Shown here one piece after another: positions 15,644 through 20,972 of a DNA stretch of 20,972 nucleotides; position 1 is the stretch's first letter; each line of letters begins with the position of its first letter. The DNA comes from CAZXCQ01 sp964639275 (GTDB taxonomy: Bacteria > Desulfobacterota > DSM-4660 > Desulfatiglandales > Desulfatiglandaceae), in assembly GCA_964639275.1 (NCBI GenBank), contig CAZXCQ010000094.1, forward strand, positions 1-20,972, read 5' to 3'. The position numbers and the translations under genes were made by a program. The notes below the pieces were generated by a model. That model saw only the letters and a program-made list of their open reading frames with translations, did no database searches and was not told the origin of the DNA.

Positions 15644-15764
15644 TGGAATGCTGGAAGACTGGAAAATTGGAATAATGGGGGTGAAGGATTTCTTGACTAT
15701 TTTTACGATCCATCCCTTCCCTGTTCTTCGCAGTATTCCATCGCTCCATCCTTCCATTATTCCA
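15644..15764. repeat. Inverted pair of TGGAANNN octamer arrays
   Basis: Left arm 15644-15675: four consecutive 8-base units, TGGAATGC, TGGAAGAC, TGGAAAAT, TGGAATAA, then TGG. Right arm 15764-15733 read on the minus strand: TGGAATAA, TGGAAGGA, TGGAGCGA, TGGAATAC. Each unit is exactly 8 bases, starts TGGA and varies in the last three positions. The arms face each other across about 57 bases and contain the exact inverted repeat GGAATAATGG (15669-15678) / CCATTATTCC (15754-15763). Confidence 0.85.
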
Positions 15765-15803
15765 GCCCGTTGTCCTCGCCGGAACGGTAGAACCTTTGCC
15801 GAT

Positions 15804-15822
15804 CCACCACTGCAAGTGGTGG
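15804..15822. repeat. Short perfect hairpin downstream of the Nudix gene
   Basis: CCACCACT (15804-15811) and AGTGGTGG (15815-15822) pair perfectly around the 3-base loop GCA. It lies 139 bases beyond the end of the minus-strand Nudix gene. No T-run follows on the minus strand, so it is not a standard intrinsic terminator; it may stabilise or end the transcript in another way. Confidence 0.5.
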
Positions 15823-15960
15823 TTTAATACAAGAATTAGCTCTTCTAATTAACATCCCATGAAGTAATTATCAATTATTTCACGCAGAGGGAACATCTCA
15901 AAAAGCAGGGGGAAGGCTGTCAAGTTAATAACCTTTTTGTCAGACTCGGGGAAAATGGGA

Positions 15961-16443
15961 TCAGTCTCTTCGAGGAAATCTATTGAAGTAGTCCTGGAGG
16001 ATCTTTGCATGATCAAAGGCCAGGTTTTCCGGAAGCGAGTGACGGGAAAAAATACCCAGGTCCTGGGCGTCATCAGCCGCCCGGGGTTCCCCTGTGGCCC
16101 TGGCCACAAAAACCACAGAGATGGTATGGCCCCTGGGGTCCCTCTTGGGATCTGAGTAGGCCCCTAGCTGATACAGGAGTTCCACTTTCAAGGAGGTCTC
16201 CTCCTCTGCCTCCCGAACCGCGGCTGATTCAAGGCTCTCACCGTAATCCACAAACCCCCCAGGAAGCGCCCATCCGGCTGGAGGGTTTTTCCTCTTTATG
16301 AGCAGAATGCCAGGACCTTCCCCCAGGACCTGTCTCTTGGGAGAGTCTGGGTTTATCTCGATAATGATATCAACCGTGGGAAAGGGGTTGCGGTATCTTT
16401 CCACCATCTTCCCGCAATGGGGACAAGAGACGTGATGTTTCAT
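15961..16443 (-). CDS. Nudix hydrolase with N-terminal zinc-knuckle-like CxxC
   Basis: Nudix enzymes hydrolyse nucleoside diphosphates linked to another moiety. The Nudix box is complete, from GFVDYGE to REAEEE at about 72-94, with the metal-binding REAEEE glutamates. Before it lie an N-terminal CPHCG (C7/C10) and KRKNPPAGWALPGG. Only one CxxC pair is present, so a complete zinc site would need other ligands. The length of 160 residues suits the ADP-ribose/NADH-type Nudix group, but the substrate is not decided. The ATG at 16443 overlaps the stop of the phosphatidyltransferase gene in an ATGA arrangement, so translation is probably coupled. Confidence 0.88.
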   Translation of the reverse strand: MKHHVSCPHCGKMVERYRNPFPTVDIIIEINPDSPKRQVLGEGPGILLIKRKNPPAGWALPGGFVDYGESLESAAVREAEEETSLKVELLYQLGAYSDPKRDPRGHTISVVFVARATGEPRAADDAQDLGIFSRHSLPENLAFDHAKILQDYFNRFPRRD

Positions 16444-17075
16444 AGGGCCTGTTTGTCTTTCAGGATCTGACCCCTCACGTAAAACATCCTCTGTATGGCC
16501 GTGAGGTTTGACAGTACTGCAAGCAGCAAGAGAGTAAGTTTCATCAGGACAGGGCCGATAATGGGAATTGCGGCAACCAGTGAACCGATGATAAGGAGGG
16601 TAACCCTCTCAGGTCTTTGCATCCACCCCACCTTGCAGTCAATTCCCAATGCCTCGGCCCTGGCCCTGGTGTAGCTGACCATGAATGATCCGACGATGGT
16701 CAATATGATCAGGAGAATGACCCAGGGGCTTTGGTGCCTCTCAGAGAAATACCACGCCAGGCCCATGAAGATAAAAACCTCGCCGAACCTGTCCAGGGTA
16801 CTATCAAAGAAGGCCCCAAACTGTGATCGCTTGCCTGTCTGCCTTGCAATCTGCCCGTCCAGGACATCACAGGTACCGGCCAACACCACGATCCAGCCAG
16901 CCCAGAAAAAGGCCCCGGTACTGTAAACTGCCCCTGCCACTATGCTCAAAATCAGTCCGGTAAGAGACAGGACATTGGGGTGAACACTCAATCGAGCCAG
17001 TAGATTGCCAAGGGGCGATACAATTCGCAGATATCGTTCCCTGTTCTTATCGCTTAAAAAGGTGAATTCACCCAT
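16440..17075 (-). CDS. CDP-alcohol phosphatidyltransferase (PgsA-like)
   Basis: This is an integral membrane enzyme of phospholipid synthesis that transfers a phosphatidyl group from CDP-diacylglycerol to an alcohol. The signature DxxDGxxARx8GxxxDxxxD is perfect, with D70, D73, G74, A77, R78, G87, D91 and D95. Several hydrophobic segments flank it (about 34-54, 56-68, 120-140, 163-183). I choose the ATG at 17075, which has AGGGGAAT just upstream, giving 211 residues; a TTG 20 codons earlier lacks a ribosome site. The acceptor alcohol (glycerol phosphate, inositol phosphate or other) cannot be told from the signature. It overlaps the downstream Nudix gene by 4 bases. Confidence 0.88.
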   Translation of the reverse strand: MGEFTFLSDKNRERYLRIVSPLGNLLARLSVHPNVLSLTGLILSIVAGAVYSTGAFFWAGWIVVLAGTCDVLDGQIARQTGKRSQFGAFFDSTLDRFGEVFIFMGLAWYFSERHQSPWVILLIILTIVGSFMVSYTRARAEALGIDCKVGWMQRPERVTLLIIGSLVAAIPIIGPVLMKLTLLLLAVLSNLTAIQRMFYVRGQILKDKQAL

Positions 17076-17135
17076 TAATATTCCCCTGCTCAAGGGATCA
17101 ATGATTAGAGTCCTAGGCGGTATCAAGGGCGACAA

Positions 17136-17164
17136 ACACTATCAGAGGTATCACTTTTTGTCAA
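17136..17164 (-). promoter_or_regulatory. Candidate sigma70 promoter for the phosphatidyltransferase gene
   Basis: On the minus strand, a perfect TTGACA (17164-17159) is followed by a 17-base spacer and TAGTGT (17141-17136). The -35 and the spacing are ideal but the -10 matches only three of six positions. Transcription would start near 17129, leaving a leader of about 55 bases before the ATG at 17075. It would uncouple this pair from the upstream dsbD gene. Confidence 0.42.
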
Positions 17165-17207
17165 AAAAGGGACTCAGTTTTGGCAGACCGGAAATTCCAT
17201 CCCATAC

Positions 17208-19010
17208 TCACGATATCTTGATCAGCGCCTTCATTCTCTTTAGGACCTCTTTCTTATTGCCAAAGGATTCGATCCTGAGGGCCCTGTCCTCCCTCCCCTT
17301 TCTGGTGATAAAGATAATGGTGGGGACACCACGGACTTGATAACGCCTCTGAAGCTCCTCCTGATAAGGATGCCGTTTTGTCAAATCGACCCGAAGAGCA
17401 ACAAAATCCCGGCTCAACCTTACGACATCAGGATCCGTAAACACCTTTTTATCCAATGCCCTGCAAGGTCCGCACCAGTCTGCGTAAAATTCCAAGATAA
17501 CCGGTTTGTCTTCCTCTGCGGCCTTTGCAAGGGCGGCCTGGTCATAGGGGACCCAATGAACTGTCTCACCTGCCCGGGGGTTGACAAGAAAAAGGATGAT
17601 GGCACCACCGATCAGGGAAATCCCCAGGCCCCCCTTGATATATCGAAAGATGCCCATGGAGGCCCGGCTCCGATCCAGCCACCCGAGGTGAAATCCGGCA
17701 CCGACAAGTATTGCGACCAAAAGTACGGATTTGCCGGTATGACCTGGAATGAGAGGCTCCAGCAGATAGCCTGCCATACCCATAAGGACCCATCCCAAGA
17801 GTTTCCTGATCCATACCATCCATTCCCCTGACATGGGTAGTCTCTTCAAACCCCCTGAAAAGATCGCCAGTATGGAAAGGGGCAGACCAAGACCAATGCT
17901 CAGGACAAAGAAATAGATAAATCCCAAAAACACATTGCCTTTCTGTCCCACGTATGTCAGGAGCCCCAGGATAAAGGGACCGAGACAGGGTGCAGCCACA
18001 ATGCCGAGGGTCAGGCCCATAAAGAAGGTTCCGAAATAGCCGCCAAAGTTCGTGGAGGCAGTCCTGGTCAGGCCCGAAGGGATGCGAAACTCCCAAAGGC
18101 CAAAAAAGCTCAAGGCCAAGGAAACCAGGATTCCCGCAACAACCACCAGGACGATCGGGCTCTGGAGGGCAGAACCCAGCAGGCCGCCGGAAAGGGCGGC
18201 AGTGAGACCCAGTATCGAATTGGTAGAGGCCAGGCCGGAGATATAGAGAAGCCCATGGATAACGGCCTTGCCCTGTATCCTTTCTCCCCTGCCCCCAAAA
18301 TATGACACGGTAATGGGGATGAGCGGGTAGATGCATGGCGTGAGATTGAGGGCCAGCCCACCCAGAAAAATGCCAAAAAGGGTCAACCAGAGACCCCCAT
18401 TCATTCTCGACCCCGTGACTGCTCCATAATTAGCAGACCGCCCCCCTTCTGAATGGAACAGGGTCTGATTTTGCACCTTGGCCTGAGCGCCCCGGGGGGC
18501 GACCTCGAAAGAGAGGGAAACCGGTACGCTTTGCGGCGGCAAGCAGGAGCGAGAGGAACAGGCCTGGTAAGAAAGGCTTCCTTTTATCAAGTATTTGCCC
18601 GGATTGATTTCCGGATTGACCCTCAATTTGGCGTTGACAAAAAACTGCTGTGAAAAGACCTCGACCGGTTCATTTGTGTATTCGAACTTCTTCTTTTCAG
18701 GGGGTGGAAACCGGATATCATCTATTTTGAACCCTGGAAGGTCCGAAAAGGAGAGAACGGTTGGGATCAGACCGTCTCTACCGGCCATTGTTCCGTGAAT
18801 ATACCAGGAAGTGGAGACGCTGATCTTAAAAAGAATAGGGTACCTCCCCCCGGCCGGATAGCGGTCGCGGGAGTTTATGACATCCACTTTGGCAACAGGG
18901 GGCTTCGTGGATGTCCCCCGGGATTCGGGCAGGGGGTATAATAGATTCGCAAGGACAAAAAGGCCCACCCCCAGGGAGTATCGTGGCAGGAATCTATCGG
19001 AGAAAAACAT
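17208..19010 (-). CDS. dsbD: Thiol:disulfide interchange protein DsbD
   Basis: DsbD carries electrons from cytoplasmic thioredoxin across the inner membrane to periplasmic reductases. All three modules are present in 600 residues. The N-terminus is a hydrophobic export signal (about 12-26). The periplasmic alpha domain (about 40-170) has the pair C151/C156 in ACSSRSC. The membrane domain (about 205-475) has the redox cysteines C226 in LTPCIYP and C342 in APCLGP. The C-terminal thioredoxin-like domain has YADWCGPC (C513/C516) and the cis-proline in RGVPT (560-564). The ATG at 19010 follows GGGGAAGAGAG. All six catalytic cysteines of the family are in place, so it is probably functional. It may serve cytochrome c maturation or periplasmic disulfide isomerisation; no partner gene is nearby. 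Confidence 0.93.
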   Translation of the reverse strand: MFFSDRFLPRYSLGVGLFVLANLLYPLPESRGTSTKPPVAKVDVINSRDRYPAGGRYPILFKISVSTSWYIHGTMAGRDGLIPTVLSFSDLPGFKIDDIRFPPPEKKKFEYTNEPVEVFSQQFFVNAKLRVNPEINPGKYLIKGSLSYQACSSRSCLPPQSVPVSLSFEVAPRGAQAKVQNQTLFHSEGGRSANYGAVTGSRMNGGLWLTLFGIFLGGLALNLTPCIYPLIPITVSYFGGRGERIQGKAVIHGLLYISGLASTNSILGLTAALSGGLLGSALQSPIVLVVVAGILVSLALSFFGLWEFRIPSGLTRTASTNFGGYFGTFFMGLTLGIVAAPCLGPFILGLLTYVGQKGNVFLGFIYFFVLSIGLGLPLSILAIFSGGLKRLPMSGEWMVWIRKLLGWVLMGMAGYLLEPLIPGHTGKSVLLVAILVGAGFHLGWLDRSRASMGIFRYIKGGLGISLIGGAIILFLVNPRAGETVHWVPYDQAALAKAAEEDKPVILEFYADWCGPCRALDKKVFTDPDVVRLSRDFVALRVDLTKRHPYQEELQRRYQVRGVPTIIFITRKGREDRALRIESFGNKKEVLKRMKALIKIS

Positions 19011-19191
19011 GGCTCTCTCTTCCCCATCGAGGACCTTTCACCCCCCTTCCCTCCCTCAGACCCGGTCTCTTTCCGTCGTAAACAGTCTTGTCACTGCGAG
19101 AGGGGTGCCCCTGCCGACCCAGACCGGCTTACGGATCGGCAGAACAGTGAGGTCCAGCCTTGGGGGACCTTACAGGATCAAGATAATCGGA

Positions 19192-19548
19192 TCAAGTCTT
19201 TGCATATACACCCCTGCCGACGGTCTTGATCTTGCCGCTCTTCCTCAGGCGGTAAACAATCGTCCTCAAATTGCTCTCCTTGAGCCCGGTCCGTTCTCTC
19301 AATGTTGTGGTATCCACTCCTTTCCTGCTCCTGCTTACAATTTTGAGCACGGTATCAGTCGCGCCCTGCGGTGCCGACTTTCCCGCCATGGTCTTTTTGG
19401 GTGATTTTACCCGGGCCTTCGCCTCTGATTTCGTAATAGTCCGCGTCTCTTCAAACCTGTCCAGCTTCATCCCTATTGTCTCGGCCTGCTGTGTGAGTGA
19501 TTTGAGCTTCTCGACCACCGACTGTAGATCCTTCTTTAGCTGTTTCAT
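19192..19548 (-). CDS. Coiled-coil plus winged-helix-like DNA-binding protein
   Basis: This is a 118-residue basic protein. The N-terminal 35 residues form a likely coiled coil (KDLQSVVEKLKSLTQQ). A Lys/Ala/Pro/Ser-rich linker follows (40-62). The C-terminal 55 residues read like a small winged helix: DTVLKIVSRSRKGVDTTTL, then LRTIVYRLRKSGKI, ending in GRGVYAKT. This would allow dimeric DNA binding. The start ATG has GGAGGAG 9 bases upstream. The gene has its own well-matched promoter at 19755-19727 and a leader of about 172 bases. It ends 181 bases before the dsbD start. A chromatin-associated or regulatory role is inference. Confidence 0.78.
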   Translation of the reverse strand: MKQLKKDLQSVVEKLKSLTQQAETIGMKLDRFEETRTITKSEAKARVKSPKKTMAGKSAPQGATDTVLKIVSRSRKGVDTTTLRERTGLKESNLRTIVYRLRKSGKIKTVGRGVYAKT

Positions 19549-19720
19549 AGACTCTCTCCTCCGTCAAGAATTGATGTAATGTTATTGTTCAACGGTCAAA
19601 GACTTGGAAACCCAAAACCTGTCAGACTTGTCCGCCGGAATTGTGGCGGAGATCCCGTTGCAAGCGGGGAAATCTAACTGCAGAGCTCGAAAGATTTGAA
19701 CAGTTTCGGAAAATATTATT
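19549..19720 (-). promoter_or_regulatory. Long structured 5' leader of the winged-helix gene
   Basis: If transcription starts near 19720, the leader is about 172 bases. It can form two adjacent hairpins: CCCCGCTTGCAACGGG (around 19660) and TCCGCC/GGCGGA enclosing 8 bases (19630-19649). No T-run follows the second hairpin, so it does not look like a simple attenuator. It could be an autoregulatory or protein-binding leader; no riboswitch class was recognised. Confidence 0.4.
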
Positions 19721-19726
19721 AGCATA

Positions 19727-19755
19727 ATCATAGCTCAAAAATATTACTTTGTCAA
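19727..19755 (-). promoter_or_regulatory. Sigma70-type promoter of the winged-helix gene
   Basis: On the minus strand, TTGACA (19755-19750, six of six) is followed by a 17-base spacer (19749-19733) and TATGAT (19732-19727, five of six). It is the best promoter match in the window. The flanking DNA is AT-rich. Expected transcription start is near 19720. Confidence 0.8.
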
Positions 19756-19768
19756 AGATTTGTTAGAG

Positions 19769-20266
19769 TTAGAGAAAATGAAAAGTATTTAATAAACACC
19801 GGCCCTTTGTATGGAGACAGAAGCACAGGATAGGGGTTATCGTCGTCAAGACCAAAACTTCCAGGGGTTTTGTCCCTTTCTTCCGTTTGGAGTTCTGGAG
19901 CTTCTCTCTTAGTTTTTCCAGCTCCTCTTTTAGGCGTGTCAATATCTCCTTTTGAAACTTATTACGTGCCAGCTTTTCCGCCCGTTTGATCTTATCTAAC
20001 AGCCCCTCCCATTCCTTTTCAAGCCTCTTGAACCCTTGACTTTCCGGGATCTTCTGCAACTGCTCTGCGAATCTCTTTAACTCTCTCCTAATGTCTTGAA
20101 GAAGTCCATCAAGGTCATCCGATATCTGGTGGAGAAAAGCCCCACTCCCTTTTGGCGCAGGGTCCATCTGAAATTTCTTTGCCGCGATGATCTGGGGGGC
20201 AGCAATCGCAGGCCCTATTTGCCAGGACCATGGAAGAACTACCCATAGTATTAGTATGATTGGCAT
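19769..20266 (-). CDS. Secreted or membrane-anchored coiled-coil protein
   Basis: I do not recognise the family. The ATG at 20266 has AAGGAT 7 bases upstream and opens directly with a hydrophobic export signal (PIILILWVVLPW, then AIAAP, cleavage likely after about residue 23), so I prefer it to a start 18 codons earlier. The 165-residue product has a long charged helical region at about 50-130 with heptad-like spacing (LDGLLQDIRRELKRFAEQL; LTRLKEELEKLREKL). A C-terminal stretch with VLVLTTITPILCFCL could be a membrane segment. The very C-terminus is not convincingly conserved in style, so a late frameshift cannot be excluded. Confidence 0.6.
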   Translation of the reverse strand: MPIILILWVVLPWSWQIGPAIAAPQIIAAKKFQMDPAPKGSGAFLHQISDDLDGLLQDIRRELKRFAEQLQKIPESQGFKRLEKEWEGLLDKIKRAEKLARNKFQKEILTRLKEELEKLREKLQNSKRKKGTKPLEVLVLTTITPILCFCLHTKGRCLLNTFHFL

Positions 20267-20472
20267 TGGGAAATCCTTAAACAGGGGACCCGTCTTGAGA
20301 GTCGAAAATTCCCTCGTCACACAGGACTGATAAGCCTGCCCTGTCCGTGATACCGGGGCATCCAGAAGTCAGAGGTGTCAGCATTACTTCTTCTAAAACC
20401 TGTCAACAATCCCGCCTGAAACGGGGACACCATAATATTGGGACCACTCTGCGCACAATATTTTTTCAGAGA
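20267..20472. other. Spacer between HD-domain and coiled-coil genes
   Basis: This 206-base spacer has no gene. AATATTG (20434-20440) and CAATATT (20456-20462) are inverted around 15 bases and followed by a T-run on the + strand only, where no gene ends. A TTGACA on the minus strand (20406-20401) lacks a matching -10. Confidence 0.4.
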
Positions 20473-20972
20473 CTAACTGCCGGTCTCTATATTTTCATTC
20501 GCAGCCAAGTAAGACAGGGATTCGGGTCCAAAGCTCAGCTTTCTAAAAAGCCCTTTTTCCACCTCCCTGCAAAGTTGAAAATTCATCTTGATGAAGCGGC
20601 TGAGCCCCTCCTGATCACCGCCGTATCGATCGAGGATATAGGCCAGCCGTTCATCTAGTGAAACAATCCGGTCATGATTTACGCGTTTGTCCGCATAATA
20701 AACGACTTCCGTTTCGGTATATCTTTCATTCGGGTCATATGTCCCCAGCTTCACATGCTTTCCCACGATATCGGCAATTTCATGGAGTTGATGTTCAATA
20801 CAGATCTGTTTCCCGACCTCAGCGTGGTCCAGGGCGGAGTCCAGGGTCGTTGTCTTGCCGATGTCATGGAGCAGGGCCCCCACCGTTGCCTTCCTGACCG
20901 AGATACCCACCCCCGCCGCCACAAGCCCCCTTGCGATAAAGTGAGCCACCCTTGCTACCAGCAGGGAATGGG
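20473..20972 (-). CDS. HD-domain phosphohydrolase, N-terminus cut by the window edge
   Basis: The reading frame stays open to the right edge, so the gene is partial and its start lies outside. HD-domain proteins hydrolyse phosphate esters using metal held by His and Asp. Visible are HSLLVARVAHF at the very edge (first metal histidine), LLHDIGK with the HD pair about 30 residues on, DHAEVGKQ, and a further histidine in VGKHV. The C-terminal third (RYTETEVVYYADKRVNHD, FIKMNFQLCREVEKG) is helical. Substrate is unknown; relatives include nucleotide and cyclic-nucleotide hydrolases. Confidence 0.88.
   Translation of the reverse strand, partial: HSLLVARVAHFIARGLVAAGVGISVRKATVGALLHDIGKTTTLDSALDHAEVGKQICIEHQLHEIADIVGKHVKLGTYDPNERYTETEVVYYADKRVNHDRIVSLDERLAYILDRYGGDQEGLSRFIKMNFQLCREVEKGLFRKLSFGPESLSYLAANENIETGS

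Larger units (their letters stand above)
15459..15960. other. Gene-free region with octamer array and hairpin
   Basis: No gene is supported in this stretch. It holds a perfect TATAAT on the minus strand (15537-15532) about 75 bases before the AccA-AccD start, but the matching -35 is poor, so it is only a candidate promoter. Further in are the inverted octamer arrays (15644-15764) and a perfect hairpin (15804-15822). Minus-strand open frames here translate the octamer repeats and are rejected. Confidence 0.55.

Noticed and set aside
15516..15815. 99-codon minus-strand frame upstream of accA-accD
   Set aside because: It translates the octamer repeats (for example NNGRMERWN and HYSNF), so it is repeat sequence, not a gene.
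19150..19170. AGGTCC/GGACCT hairpin after the winged-helix gene as a terminator
   Set aside because: Only a 6-bp stem with no following T-run on the minus strand.
20434..20466. AT-rich hairpin followed by a T-run as a terminator
   Set aside because: The T-run is on the + strand, where no gene ends nearby, and the 7-bp stem is weak with a 15-base loop.
1..20972. tRNA, rRNA, CRISPR array, insertion sequence or toxin-antitoxin genes
   Set aside because: Looked for on both strands; no cloverleaf, regular spaced repeat array, transposase motif or toxin-antitoxin pair was recognised.

Overview
The window looks like a chromosomal segment of an anaerobic Desulfobacterota-type (deltaproteobacterial) organism. 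This is inference from gene content and style: an acetoin-type 2-oxoacid dehydrogenase operon, a fused AccA-AccD carboxyltransferase, a GAF sensor kinase with a cysteine-rich tail, an LDH-like malate dehydrogenase, and intergenic spaces filled with palindromic repeats. No tRNA, rRNA, CRISPR array, transposase, integrase or phage gene was seen.

Layout. (1) 1-430: leader with a structured repeat copy. (2) 431-9134, all + strand: one long unit encoding E2, E3, a LipB-LipA fusion, E1-alpha, E1-beta, an AcoX-like NAD-kinase-fold protein and a short-chain dehydrogenase, ended by a strong intrinsic terminator. (3) 9191-11332, - strand: a soluble GAF histidine kinase preceded by a small membrane protein, divergent from a double zinc-ribbon protein at 11551 (+). 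(4) 11866-12348: gene-free, with two palindromic repeat elements. (5) 12349-13606 (+): malate dehydrogenase and a small conserved-looking protein, meeting head-on the AccA-AccD fusion (13596-15458, -). (6) 15459-15960: gene-free, with an unusual inverted array of 8-bp units. (7) 15961-20972, all - strand: Nudix hydrolase and CDP-alcohol phosphatidyltransferase (overlapping by 4 bp), a full DsbD-like protein, a coiled-coil/winged-helix protein with a clear sigma70 promoter and a structured leader, a secreted or anchored coiled-coil protein, and the C-terminal part of an HD-domain protein cut by the window edge.

How the genes work together. The first operon encodes a complete lipoate-dependent dehydrogenase complex (E1-alpha/beta with thiamine diphosphate, lipoylated E2, FAD-dependent E3). 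It also encodes, in one polypeptide, both steps of de novo lipoylation: octanoyl transfer (LipB) and sulfur insertion (LipA). AcoX points to acetoin as substrate, although a 2-oxoacid substrate cannot be excluded from sequence. Three component-level oddities deserve attention: the LipB-LipA fusion, two peripheral subunit-binding domains in E2, and an E3 whose NAD-binding glycine loop is degenerate although its redox centre is intact. The best candidate here for something not well described is this self-lipoylating acetoin-type operon.
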